Assembly: GCA_900170005.1 (NCBI GenBank)
Contig: LT827128.1
Span: 558,001-622,000 of the forward strand
Reading direction: 5' to 3'
DNA from: Gordonibacter massiliensis (ex Traore et al. 2017)
GTDB taxonomy: Bacteria > Actinomycetota > Coriobacteriia > Coriobacteriales > Eggerthellaceae
Length of the DNA: 64,000 nucleotides
Shown here: positions 1 to 8,227 of the stretch, one piece after another
Layout of the letters: the number at the start of each line of letters is the position of its first letter
How positions within the stretch are numbered: the stretch's first letter is position 1
Program-made: the position numbers and the translations under genes
The notes under the pieces: model-generated
What the model was told of the DNA's origin: nothing
Database searches by the model: none
Seen by the model: only the letters and a program-made list of their open reading frames with translations

Positions 1-1371
1 GCGTCGAAGGGCCTCGAGTTCCCCATCGTCGCCCTGGCCGATTTCGCGGGGCCCGCCGCGCCGCAGGGCAGGCTCGTGGTGGAGACGTGCGGAGCGGCCG
101 CGCGCGCGTCGTTGCTCGCCGGGGGCTCGCTGGACGGGTTCCCGAACGTCGCGAAGCGCGCCGTAGGCGGTTTCGCGGACGAGGAGGACGCCGACCTCGC
201 CGCCGCGCGTCGCGTGCTGGAGGGGGGCGCCCCCGTCTGCGACGGGCGGGGCGTCCCGGCGTGCACCCAGGACGCCTACCGCGCCGCGCTGCGCGACCGG
301 GCGGCGGCCGAGGAGTTGGCCGAGGCGCGCCGCAAGCTCTACGTGGGCCTTACGCGGGCGAGCGAGGCGCTGGTGGTGTGCATGGACGCGAAGGCACCCG
401 CGGCGGGCAAGCCGCCCTCGTACCCCGCGCTCGTGGACGACGTGCGCGGCGCGCTCTGCGGCGCGGCCGACTTCCCGGAGGGCACGGCGGAGTTCGAGTA
501 CGGCGGCAGCGCGCCGGCGCGGTTCGAGCGCATCGTCGTGCAAGCGGCGCCCGCGACCGACGGGGCGCCCGCGCCCTCCACCGCGCCCGCGTCCTTCGTC
601 GTGCCCCGCATGGCCGGCGTCGACCCCGTGCCGCGCCGCCCGTGGAACCCGCTGCGCGAGCACGTGTTCTCCTACACGTCCATCGCGCCCGCGCACGACG
701 CCGCGAAGGCCGCCGGCGCCGCGACGCCTTCCGACGCCGCGGGCCTCGACGACGACGGCGCGCCCTTCGACGACGCCGGGAGGGGCGCCCGTCCTTCCGC
801 TGATGCGGACAAGGCCACCAGCCTGGGCAGCGCGTTCCACCGCGCCGCCCAGTTCGAGGCGGAGACGGACGCCGCGCCGGACGCCGCGCGCCTTGCGGCG
901 ATAGCGGACTCCCTCGCGCTCTCGCCGGCGCAGCGCACGCGCCTCGCGGCCGCCTGCGAGCGCTGGTTCGCCAGCGCAACGTTGGCCGAGACGCTCGCTT
1001 GGGAGCTGCGGCGCGCCGAGGTCCCCTTCGCCGTGGAGGTGGGCGGCGAGCTCATGGAGGGCGAGATCGACCTCTTGTGCACGCACGGCGCCGACCCGCG
1101 CGGGAGGGCGCTCGTCGTGGACTACAAGACCGGCGGCGCGGACGACGAGGATCTCGGGCACGTGCGCGAGAAGCACGCGCTGCAGGCCCGTTGCTACGCC
1201 TACGCGTTGCTGTCGCAGGGCTTCGACGAGGTGGAGCTGCGCTTCGTGCGCGTCGAGCGCGCGCAGGAGGGCGGCAGCGAGCCCCAGGTCGCCGTCTATC
1301 GGTTTTCCGCCGCGGATGCGCCCGTTCTGTGCGAGCTCATCGCTCGGGCGCGTGTCGCCTCTCTGGCTTAA
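1..1371 (+). CDS. addA: AddA/UvrD-like helicase-nuclease, 5'-truncated by the window edge
   Basis: The reading frame is open from base 1, so only the last 456 codons are present. Helicase superfamily 1 motifs are visible: SKGLEFPIV (motif V) at the very start and KLYVGLTRA (motif VI) near residue 112. The C-terminal third carries a RecB-family PD-(D/E)XK nuclease core, with GEIDLL followed by VDYKTGG (Asp374, Lys376 counted from base 1) and a QARCYAYALL helix. This layout matches AddA, the helicase-nuclease subunit that processes double-strand DNA ends for recombination. An AddB partner would be expected upstream, outside the window. A stand-alone UvrD/RecB-like protein is the alternative. 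Confidence 0.85.
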   Translation, partial: ASKGLEFPIVALADFAGPAAPQGRLVVETCGAAARASLLAGGSLDGFPNVAKRAVGGFADEEDADLAAARRVLEGGAPVCDGRGVPACTQDAYRAALRDRAAAEELAEARRKLYVGLTRASEALVVCMDAKAPAAGKPPSYPALVDDVRGALCGAADFPEGTAEFEYGGSAPARFERIVVQAAPATDGAPAPSTAPASFVVPRMAGVDPVPRRPWNPLREHVFSYTSIAPAHDAAKAAGAATPSDAAGLDDDGAPFDDAGRGARPSADADKATSLGSAFHRAAQFEAETDAAPDAARLAAIADSLALSPAQRTRLAAACERWFASATLAETLAWELRRAEVPFAVEVGGELMEGEIDLLCTHGADPRGRALVVDYKTGGADDEDLGHVREKHALQARCYAYALLSQGFDEVELRFVRVERAQEGGSEPQVAVYRFSAADAPVLCELIARARVASLA

Positions 1372-1373
1372 AG

Positions 1374-1533
1374 GGGGCTGCATCAAAAGCGCCGCTTCGC
1401 TCGTCGTGTGGGGCAAGGGCTCTGCCTGCCGACCGACGGGCAACGTTTCCTCGGGTGGACGGCAAGGGCAGAGCCCTTGCCCTACGGAACGGTCATCGCC
1501 AACGAGCATTTCGGGAGCTTTTGATACAGCCCC
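1374..1533. repeat. 160-bp imperfect inverted repeat after addA
   Basis: The outer arms begin GGGGCTG(C/T)ATCAAAAGC and reappear inverted at 1513-1533. A perfect 16-bp inner pair, GGGCAAGGGCTCTGCC (1411-1426) and its complement (1467-1482), is nested inside. It starts 2 bp after the addA stop codon, so its transcript would fold into one long hairpin. No ORF or transposase motif is seen. It may be a terminator, a MITE or a REP-like element. From 1534 to about 1690 nothing recognisable is seen. Confidence 0.75.
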
Positions 1534-1695
1534 GAACGCGCCGACCCTGCGTGCGCGTGGCCCCGATCGCGCGCCGCCTTCCGGACCTCGGGCATGCGCT
1601 TGGAGCGGCCGGCCTTCCGCCGTCCGACGAGGCCTTCGCTGCCGGTCCCCGGTTCACTGCCCTCTATCGACCGCCGAAAGCGCTTCGAACCCCGA

Positions 1696-1717
1696 AACGT
1701 AACGTATGCATTACGTT
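1696..1717. promoter_or_regulatory. Palindrome AACGTAA-N8-TTACGTT, candidate operator
   Basis: Perfect 7-bp arms are separated by 8 bp in the gene-free stretch between addA and the glycosyltransferase. The local sequence is AT-richer than its surroundings. About 100 bp downstream lie a TAATAT hexamer (1818-1823) and a strong ribosome binding site. An operator is an inference; no regulator is identified. Confidence 0.35.
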
Positions 1718-1845
1718 CAAAACCGACATGCAGGCCGATGGACGGGTCGCGTCAAACTTTTCATTATGCGGGGGTTCGCGCGATTATTCATGTCTGCAAA
1801 TTCCGCATCTGAACGGGTAATATGCGATCCGCAAGGAGGGGCGGC

Positions 1846-1926
1846 ATGGTGCGAGGCGGCGCACCGGCCCATAGCGGGCTTCGGCCATCCGCCCCGGCCG
1901 TTTTCCGGTTGCGCGCGGCGCCCTAG
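1846..1926 (+). CDS. Possible 26-aa small ORF
   Basis: A strong Shine-Dalgarno AAGGAGGGG lies 5-6 bp before an ATG, and a TAATAT -10-like hexamer lies 22 bp upstream of that ATG. The frame encodes 26 residues (MVRGGAPAHSGLRP and onwards) and stops exactly over the 3' end of the convergent glycosyltransferase gene. The peptide has no recognisable domain. The ribosome binding site is its main support; it could be chance in GC-rich DNA or a regulatory leader. Confidence 0.25.
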   Translation: MVRGGAPAHSGLRPSAPAVFRLRAAP

Positions 1927-2915
1927 CGCCTCCCGTGCTCCCGGTACGCCTCGGTCACCTGCAGCTCGTACTGCTTGCGGGTGCCCTTCACCACGGTGTC
2001 CAGGATGAGCCCGCACGAGAACGATATCACGCCGACGAACACGAGCGCCACGGCCAAGAGCGCCGAGGGGAGGCGCGGCACGAGGCCCGTCGACGCGAAC
2101 TCGACGATGACGGGGATGCCCGCCACGAGCCCCAGCACGCAGAACAGGAGCGCCAGCCAGGAGAACAGGGCGAGCGGCCGGTAGTCCTTGAACAGCGACA
2201 GTATCATGAGCAGCACCTTCACGCCGTCGGAGAAGGTGTCGAGCTTGCTCTCCGAGCCCTCGGGCCGGTCCCGGTAGTCGATCGGCACCTCGGCGATGCG
2301 CCAGCGCTTGTCCACCGCGTGGATGGACAGCTCCGTCTCTATCTCGAAGCCCGGCGAGAGCACGGGCATGGTCTTGGCGAACACGGCGTTGTAGGCGCGG
2401 TAGCCGGTCATGACGTCGGAGAACTCGAAGCCGTAGATCCACTTGATGAGCGCGCGCACCAGGTCGTTGCCGAAGCCGTGGAAGGCGCGGTCGTTCTCCT
2501 GGCCGTAGGTGCCGTTGGACAGCCGGTCGCCCACCACCATGTCGGCCTCGTCGGCGACGAGCGGGGCCAGCAGCTCCGGCGCGGCCTCGGCGGGGTAGGT
2601 GTCGTCGCCGTCCACCATGAGGTAGTAGTCCGCGTCGATGTCGCGCATCATCTGCCGCACGACGTTGCCCTTGCCCTGGCGGCGCTCGGTGCGCACGACG
2701 GCCCCGTGCTCGCGGGCGATGTCGCCCGTGCCGTCCGAGGAGTTGTTGTCGTAGACGTACACCGTGGCCCCCGGCAGCGCGCGGCGGAAGTCGTCGACGA
2801 CCTTGCCGATGGTCACGGCCTCGTTGTAGCAGGGGATGAGCACGGCCACGCTGCCGGCCTGCGCGGCGCTCTCCGTGCGCGGCCCTTCGGCCTGCGCGTC
2901 CTTCTTCTCTTGCAC
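1923..2915 (-). CDS. Family 2 glycosyltransferase (DPM1/GtrB-like), membrane-anchored
   Basis: The 330-aa protein opens with a GT-A fold: VAVLIPCYNEA near residue 20, YDNNSSDGTG, and the metal-binding MVDGDDTYP. Two C-terminal membrane segments follow (about 245-305) with a basic cytoplasmic tail. Such enzymes move a sugar from a nucleotide donor to polyprenyl phosphate on the inner membrane face, supplying lipid-linked sugar for export. I chose the GTG at 2915 because GAGGAG sits 5 bp upstream; the ATG at 2945 has no spaced ribosome binding site. A GtrA-like partner lies at 5401-5820 on the other strand, separated by a sensor kinase. The substrate cannot be told from sequence. Confidence 0.85.
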   Translation of the reverse strand: MQEKKDAQAEGPRTESAAQAGSVAVLIPCYNEAVTIGKVVDDFRRALPGATVYVYDNNSSDGTGDIAREHGAVVRTERRQGKGNVVRQMMRDIDADYYLMVDGDDTYPAEAAPELLAPLVADEADMVVGDRLSNGTYGQENDRAFHGFGNDLVRALIKWIYGFEFSDVMTGYRAYNAVFAKTMPVLSPGFEIETELSIHAVDKRWRIAEVPIDYRDRPEGSESKLDTFSDGVKVLLMILSLFKDYRPLALFSWLALLFCVLGLVAGIPVIVEFASTGLVPRLPSALLAVALVFVGVISFSCGLILDTVVKGTRKQYELQVTEAYREHGRR

Positions 2916-3104
2916 GATTGCTCCTCGATTCTCGAATGCAACCATCCTAACCGATTGGACGGGCGCACGCCAGCCGTCGCGCCCGCGTTTCTCGCCATTC
3001 CCCGCGCCGCCTCCCGCGCGCCGTCGCTTCGCTTGGAAACTTCCCGTAGACGACCCGTTGCCAAGCGGTAGGCCGACGGAGAGCGGGCGGCCGAACGGCG
3101 GTGA

Positions 3105-3110
3105 TAGAAT
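3105..3110 (+). promoter_or_regulatory. -10 element TGATAGAAT ahead of the sensor kinase
   Basis: TAGAAT with an extended TG lies 25 bp before the kinase start. The same hexamer precedes mreB, the cyclophilin gene and the mntP leader, so it looks like this genome's common -10 form. No convincing -35 is seen. Confidence 0.5.
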
Positions 3111-3135
3111 GCCGTGATTCCAACGAAGACGACGG

Positions 3136-5358
3136 GTGGTGGCTTTCGGCATGAACGTGCATTTCGGCGCGCGCGAACGCAGGCGCGCGATCGCGGCGGT
3201 TGCGGCTGTGGCCGTGGCGGTGGCGATCCTGCTGACGTACACCGTGGTGTCCACGCGCAAGGCCACCGACGACGTCGTGGCGAACGTGAGCAGCGTGTAT
3301 CTGGGCGAGCTGAGCAAGCAGGTGGCGTTTCGGTTCGACGCCAGCGTGGAGGGCAAGTTCGGCCAGATGGAGGCCGTGGCGACGGGCTTGGCCGCCGTCG
3401 CGCCGCAGAGCCGCGGCGAGGCGGCGGCTTACCTGACCGCGCAGGCGCGCAAGGACAACTACGCCTTCCTCGCCCTCAAGACGGACGACGGCGGCTACGT
3501 CGTGGCGGACGGGGCGACGGGCTTCTGCGGCGAAGGCGACCACGTTGCGTCTACGTACGCGGAAGGGCGCACGGTCGCGCTGTGCGACGGCCTCATCGTG
3601 CTCGAGGAGCGCATGGAGCCGGTGAGCCTGGGAGACGGGCGGGCCGTCGCGGTCGTCTGCGGGCTCAGCGCCAAGGGCGTGGGCGATTGCCTCGACCTCA
3701 CGCTGTTCGACGGCTTCTCGCGCACGGTCGTGATCGATCGGAACGGCGTGTGCGTGGTGAGCGACCGGGACAGCGAGCTCGAGCCAGGGGACAACCTGTT
3801 CGACTGCCTTTCCGAGCGGGTGGTCTACTCGGATGGCGGCGAGGCGCACGTCCGCGAGGTGCTCGCGCGCGGCGACACCGCCCTCATGCCGATCGCCGTG
3901 AACGGCCTCGACGAGTACCTGTACTTCCGCCCGCTCGACCGGACGGACTGGTACCTGTGCTCGGTCATGCCCTGCAGCGCCGTCGAGGGCGACATCGGGG
4001 ATCTGAGCGGCACCATAACCGTGAACGCCGCCATCGTGGGCGGGGCCGTGCTGCTGTTCGTGCTCGCGGCCTTCCTCGTGTACTACCGTCTGGCCAAGAA
4101 GAGCACGCGCCTTCTGGCCGAGGAGAAGGACCGCGCCGAGCGCGCCTTCGCCGAGGCGCAGCAGGCGAGCCTGGCCAAGACCGATTTCCTGTCGCGCATG
4201 TCGCACGAGATACGCACGCCCATGAACGGCATCATGGGCATGACGGCCATCGCGCTGGAGAGCATCGGCGACGACGCCAAGGTGCGGGAGTGCTTGGAGA
4301 AGGTGACGCTGTCCTCGGAGCACCTGCTGTCGCTCATCAACGACATACTGGACATGAGCAAGATCGAAAGCGGCAAGATCGAGATCAAGTACGAGGCGTT
4401 CGACCTGGCCACGTTCATCGGCTCGCTCGCGGCGGTGTTCCGCACCCAGGCCGCGGAGCGGGGCGTCGCCTTCGACACGGTGGTGGAGGGCAGCGTGCCC
4501 GAGAGCGTGGTGGGCGATCCTTTGCGGTTGAACCAGGTGGTGTACAACCTCATGGGTAACGCGTTCAAGTTCACGCCGGAGGGCGGCCGCGTGACGCTGC
4601 TCATCGAGCGGTTGGACGACGGCGAGGACGGACGGCTGTGGCTGCGGTTCGCGGTCGAGGACACGGGGTGCGGCATCGAGCCGGAGTATTTGGACAAGAT
4701 ATTCGGCTCGTTCGAGCAGGGCGACGCGTCGATCGCCCGCCGCCACGGCGGCACGGGGCTGGGGCTGGCCATCACGAAGCGCTTCGTCGAGCTCATGGGC
4801 GGGCGCATCCGCGTGGCAAGCGTGGCGGGCTGCGGCTCGTCGTTCGCCGTCGACGTGCCGTTCGAGGAAGCGGGGGACGATCGGCTGGTCGCCTGCGATC
4901 CGGTCGAGCCGAAGGCCGCCGCGCCCGTGGCCTGCCAGGCCGGCTCCTACGACTTCTCCGGCGCGCACGTCCTCGTGGTCGAGGACAACCCCCTGAACCA
5001 GGAGATCGCCGTCGAGCTCATGCGCATGGCGGGCGCGGACGTGGAGACGGCCTCCACGGGGCGCGAGGCGGCAGACGCGTTCGCCGCCTCGGAAGAAGGC
5101 TGGTTCGACCTCGTGCTCATGGACGTGCAGATGCCCGACATGGACGGCTACGAGGCGGCCCGCGCCATCCGGGCCATGGACCGGGCGGACGCGCGCACCG
5201 TGGTTGTCCTGGCCATGACGGCGAACGCCTTCACCGAGGACGAGGAACGCAGCCTGGCAAGTGGAATGGACGGGCATCTGAGCAAACCCCTTGATATTCG
5301 CAGCGTTTATGCCACAATAGACGGGTTTTTGGAAAAGCGGCGCCGCGAAGGGCGCTGA
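3136..5358 (+). CDS. Hybrid sensor histidine kinase with receiver domain
   Basis: A 740-aa membrane kinase. A membrane segment (about 17-37), a roughly 250-residue extracytoplasmic sensor resembling a dCache domain, and a second segment (about 292-315) precede HisKA with phospho-acceptor His357 (MSHEIRTPMNG). The HATPase domain shows the N box (NLMGNAFKFTP) and G boxes (DTGCGIEP, GGTGLGL). A C-terminal receiver domain carries Asp663 (LVLMDVQMPDMDG) and the conserved Lys (LSKPLD). The signal is unknown, and no output regulator or Hpt protein is adjacent, so phosphate is probably relayed elsewhere. It lies between the GtrB-like and GtrA-like genes, which may link it to surface glycosylation. 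The GTG at 3136 (weak GAAG) or the ATG at 3151 could be the start. Confidence 0.9.
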   Translation: MVAFGMNVHFGARERRRAIAAVAAVAVAVAILLTYTVVSTRKATDDVVANVSSVYLGELSKQVAFRFDASVEGKFGQMEAVATGLAAVAPQSRGEAAAYLTAQARKDNYAFLALKTDDGGYVVADGATGFCGEGDHVASTYAEGRTVALCDGLIVLEERMEPVSLGDGRAVAVVCGLSAKGVGDCLDLTLFDGFSRTVVIDRNGVCVVSDRDSELEPGDNLFDCLSERVVYSDGGEAHVREVLARGDTALMPIAVNGLDEYLYFRPLDRTDWYLCSVMPCSAVEGDIGDLSGTITVNAAIVGGAVLLFVLAAFLVYYRLAKKSTRLLAEEKDRAERAFAEAQQASLAKTDFLSRMSHEIRTPMNGIMGMTAIALESIGDDAKVRECLEKVTLSSEHLLSLINDILDMSKIESGKIEIKYEAFDLATFIGSLAAVFRTQAAERGVAFDTVVEGSVPESVVGDPLRLNQVVYNLMGNAFKFTPEGGRVTLLIERLDDGEDGRLWLRFAVEDTGCGIEPEYLDKIFGSFEQGDASIARRHGGTGLGLAITKRFVELMGGRIRVASVAGCGSSFAVDVPFEEAGDDRLVACDPVEPKAAAPVACQAGSYDFSGAHVLVVEDNPLNQEIAVELMRMAGADVETASTGREAADAFAASEEGWFDLVLMDVQMPDMDGYEAARAIRAMDRADARTVVVLAMTANAFTEDEERSLASGMDGHLSKPLDIRSVYATIDGFLEKRRREGR

Positions 5359-5400
5359 GGCCCGGCCGCGGCATGCGGCGAAGGCGGGGAAGGCGCGAAC

Positions 5401-5820
5401 GTGAAGAAGCTCATCGCTCAGATCATGAAGTTCGGCGTGGTGGGCGTCATCGCGTTCGCCATCGACTACGGGCTGCTCGCGCTGCTCACCGAGGCGTTCG
5501 GCGTGAACTACCTGGTGAGCGCCACCATCTCGTTCACCGTGTCCGTGGTGTTCAACTACGTGGCGTCCATGCGCTACGTGTTCAAGCACAAGGAGGGCAT
5601 GAGCCGTCGGCGCGAGTTCGTCATCTTCGTGGTGCTGTCGATCATCGGCCTCGTCATCAACAACGCCTGCATGTGGGCCGGCGTGGAGCTTCTGGGCGTG
5701 CACTACCTCATCGTGAAGATCGGCGCCACGTTCATCGTCATGGTGTGGAACTTCGTCACCCGCAAGATATTCCTCGACGCCGGCGACGAGCCCGGCGAGA
5801 TCCTCTCCGACATCGAGTAG
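5401..5820 (+). CDS. GtrA-like four-helix membrane protein
   Basis: The 139-aa protein has four predicted membrane segments (about 8-30, 38-58, 80-102, 105-127) and the GtrA hallmarks: FGVVGVIAFAIDYGLL at the N-terminus and the FNYVASMRYVF motif after helix 2. GtrA-type proteins are proposed to flip polyprenyl-phosphate-linked sugars or otherwise support cell-surface glycosylation. The GTG start has GGGAAGG about 8 bp upstream and lies 42 bp after the kinase stop, so the two genes are probably co-transcribed. The GtrB-like glycosyltransferase at 1923-2915 is the natural partner. Confidence 0.85.
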   Translation: MKKLIAQIMKFGVVGVIAFAIDYGLLALLTEAFGVNYLVSATISFTVSVVFNYVASMRYVFKHKEGMSRRREFVIFVVLSIIGLVINNACMWAGVELLGVHYLIVKIGATFIVMVWNFVTRKIFLDAGDEPGEILSDIE

Positions 5821-5860
5821 GCGTGCGGACACCGAGGTTCAAATGGTGTCCAGGCCACAG

Positions 5861-5885
5861 AAAAGGCCGGGCGTGCGCCCGGCCT
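5861..5885 (-). terminator. Rho-independent terminator after tRNA-Arg
   Basis: Read on the minus strand, GGCCGGGCG and CGCCCGGCC form a GC hairpin followed by TTTTC. It lies just downstream of the tRNA 3' end. Confidence 0.8.
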
Positions 5886-5897
5886 CGGTGTTCTCGC

Positions 5898-5973
5898 TGG
5901 TGCCCTTGACAGGATTCGAACCTGCGGCTTTCTGCTCCGGAGGCAGACGCTCTATCCCCTGAGCTACAAGGGC
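5898..5973 (-). tRNA. tRNA-Arg (anticodon CCG)
   Basis: A 76-nt cloverleaf includes an encoded CCA. The acceptor stem GCCCTTG pairs with CAAGGGC, the D arm holds TAGCTC, the T loop is GGTTCGAATCC, and the anticodon loop is CTCCGGA, giving CCG (reads CGG codons). Confidence 0.95.
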
Positions 5974-6038
5974 ACGGGGGAAGATTATACGCTATGATGG
6001 TTGAAATCGGAAAAACAATGCAAGGAAATCTCACGAAC

Positions 6039-7382
6039 ATGGAACAAGCCATCACCATCGAGCGCATGGGCTACGGCTCCGAGGCGGTCGGTCGCCTCGA
6101 CAACGGGAAAACGGTCTTCGTGGAGGGCGGCGCGCCGGGCGACGTCGCCGTCGTCGAGATCGTGGAGGAGAAGCAGGCGTTCGCCCGCGCGCGCCTCGCG
6201 AGGCTCGACGAGCCGTCGGCCCTGCGCGTCCAGCCGGCCTGCCCGCACGCGGAAGCGTGCGGGGGATGCCCGTGGGCCCACCTGGCCTACGAAGCGCAGC
6301 TGGACGCGAAGCGCGCCAACGTCGCGGCGGCGCTCGTGCGCACGGCGCACTTCGAGCAAGAACGCGCCGACGACCTCGTGCGCCCGTGCGCGCCGAGCAA
6401 GCGGCAGTGGGGCTACCGCAACAAGCTCGAGCTGGGCGCGCGTTTCGACGAGCGCGGAGCGTTCATGCTGGGGTTCCACCGCGAGGGCACGCACGACATC
6501 GCCACGCCCGACACCTGCTCCGTGGCCGTCAAGCCCATCGAGCGCGCCCCCAAGGCCTTGCGCGGCGCGCTCCGGTTCGCCCAGGGGTCTCAGGACCTGG
6601 GCATCTTCCGCGTGGGGGTGCGCGGCAGCGTGCGCACGCGCGACGTGGAGGTGGCGCTGTGGACGAAGCCGGGCTCCTTCCCGCGCGGGCACGTGGCCAA
6701 CACGCTCAAGAGCGCGCTCAAGGCCACGAGCATCGTGCGCGTGCTGGCCGATCCCGGCAAGGCGCGCAAGATCAAGGGCGTCGAAACGCTCGACGGCAAG
6801 GGCTGCTGGGGCGAGGAGCTGTCCGGCGCGCGCTTCCTCACGAGCGCGCCGTCGTTTTTCCAGGTGAACACCGCGCAGGCCGAGAAGCTGGTGGCCGAGG
6901 TCGTGGCGGGTCTGGGCGGACGCATGGGGGAGGACGGTCCCGAAGGGCTCGACGAGCTGTTCGTGGCCGACCTGTACGCCGGCGGCGGCACGTTCTCCGT
7001 GCCGCTCGCGCAGGCGGGCGCCGACGTCGTCGCCATCGAGTCGGCGGGCTCCTCGGTGCGCGATCTGCGCCGCAACGCCGACATGAACGGCGTGGACGTG
7101 GAGGTCGTGGGCGGCGACGCGGCCCGCGAGCTGCCGGAGCTGGGCGAGCTGGACGCCCTCGTGGTCGACCCCCCGCGCGCCGGCTTGGCCGAAGGCGTGG
7201 TGGAGAGCATCGCCCAAGCCGGCCCCGAGCGCGTGGCCTACGTGAGCTGCAACCCCGCCACCTGGGCGCGCGACGTCGAGCGCTTCGAGCGATCCGGCTA
7301 CCGCCTGTCCCGCGTCCAACCGGTCGACCTGTTCCCCCAGACGTACCACGTGGAGGTCGTCAGCGTGTTCGAACGGGAATAG
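6039..7382 (+). CDS. rlmD: Class I SAM-dependent RNA (uracil-5-)-methyltransferase, RlmD/RumA type
   Basis: A 447-aa protein with an N-terminal TRAM domain (about 1-57), a Fe-S cysteine set (CPHAEACGGC near residue 70, with a later Cys in TPDTCSV), the SAM-binding DLYAGGGTFSVP, VDPPRAGL, the catalytic Cys in VSCNPATW, and a terminal HVE base. This family makes 5-methyluridine in 23S rRNA or tRNA. I chose the ATG at 6039 because AAGGAAA lies about 10 bp upstream; earlier in-frame starts extend towards the tRNA promoter. Which uridine is modified cannot be told, so the symbol is provisional. From 7383 to 7540 nothing clear is seen. Confidence 0.85.
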   Translation: MEQAITIERMGYGSEAVGRLDNGKTVFVEGGAPGDVAVVEIVEEKQAFARARLARLDEPSALRVQPACPHAEACGGCPWAHLAYEAQLDAKRANVAAALVRTAHFEQERADDLVRPCAPSKRQWGYRNKLELGARFDERGAFMLGFHREGTHDIATPDTCSVAVKPIERAPKALRGALRFAQGSQDLGIFRVGVRGSVRTRDVEVALWTKPGSFPRGHVANTLKSALKATSIVRVLADPGKARKIKGVETLDGKGCWGEELSGARFLTSAPSFFQVNTAQAEKLVAEVVAGLGGRMGEDGPEGLDELFVADLYAGGGTFSVPLAQAGADVVAIESAGSSVRDLRRNADMNGVDVEVVGGDAARELPELGELDALVVDPPRAGLAEGVVESIAQAGPERVAYVSCNPATWARDVERFERSGYRLSRVQPVDLFPQTYHVEVVSVFERE

Positions 7383-7544
7383 GGGGGCGTCGCCCACGCT
7401 CGGCAAGTCTCGATTCATACGCCCGCAGCGCTTGGGGAAGGGGTCGCGACCGCCCTCATCCGGTCGCGGGCGCGCCCCTTTCCCGGCGCTTCAACGAGCC
7501 CGTGAATGTTATACGATTTTTCCCCTTCGCCAGAGGTTACCTGC

Positions 7545-7550
7545 TAGAAT
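7545..7550 (+). promoter_or_regulatory. Extended -10 TGCTAGAAT upstream of the cyclophilin gene
   Basis: TAGAAT with TGC immediately before it lies 92 bp before the cyclophilin start, in a short AT-rich patch. There is no good -35, so it is probably an extended -10 promoter with a long 5' leader. Confidence 0.45.
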
Positions 7551-7642
7551 TCTCAATCGTATGTGGTAATTCGCCAACGCGGCGCGACCGGGCAGACCGG
7601 GCGCGCGCGGTGACATAAACGCAGTGAGGAAAAGGAGCCATC

Positions 7643-8176
7643 ATGGCGCAGTACACGCCCGAATACCAGCCGACCGGCGACGAGATCGCCGTCATCACCA
7701 CGTCGAAGGGCACGATCCGCGTGCAGCTTCACGGCGCGGACGCCCCCATCCACGTGGGCAACTTCGTCGAGCTGGCGCAGAAGGGCTTTTACGACAACCT
7801 GAAGTTCCATCGCTACGTGCCGGGCTTCGTCATCCAGGGCGGCTGCCCGAACACGCGCGACCTGTCCACGCAGGACGTCATCGCCAAGGCCAAGAGCCCC
7901 TTCGCGGGCCTCGGCACCGGCGGCCCGGGCTACTCCATCAAAGAGGAGTACACCACGAACCCGCACAACGAGCACAACGACGGCACGCTGGCCATGGCCC
8001 GCTCGCAGGATCCGAACTCCGCCGGCTCGCAGTTCTACTTCTGCCTGGGCGACCAGCCCATGCTCGACTCGGGCTACACGGTGTTCGGCGACACGGTCGA
8101 GGGCCTCGACGTCATCGGCGAATTGCGCGTGGGCGATGTGATCGAGCACATCGAGATCGAGAACGCCGCCGAATAG
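7643..8176 (+). CDS. Cyclophilin-type peptidyl-prolyl cis-trans isomerase
   Basis: The 177-aa single-domain cytoplasmic cyclophilin has the signature FHRYVPGFVIQGG (Arg in the active site), SAGSQFYFCLG, and VFGDTVEGLDV near the C-terminus. No signal peptide or membrane segment is seen. It catalyses proline isomerisation during protein folding. The start is set by GAGGAAAAGGAG 6 bp upstream. It is followed 51 bp later by the TPR gene, possibly in one transcript. Confidence 0.93.
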   Translation: MAQYTPEYQPTGDEIAVITTSKGTIRVQLHGADAPIHVGNFVELAQKGFYDNLKFHRYVPGFVIQGGCPNTRDLSTQDVIAKAKSPFAGLGTGGPGYSIKEEYTTNPHNEHNDGTLAMARSQDPNSAGSQFYFCLGDQPMLDSGYTVFGDTVEGLDVIGELRVGDVIEHIEIENAAE

Positions 8177-8227
8177 CGCACGGGGCGCCTGCCCGCCGGG
8201 CGCCCTCAACCAAACGTAAGGAAGCAG

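Noticed and set aside
87-803. Long Arg-rich and His-rich ORFs on the opposite strand or other frames of real genes throughout the window
   Set aside because: They lie over genes with recognised domains, have extreme Arg/His/Gly composition typical of shifted GC-rich codons, and lack ribosome binding sites.
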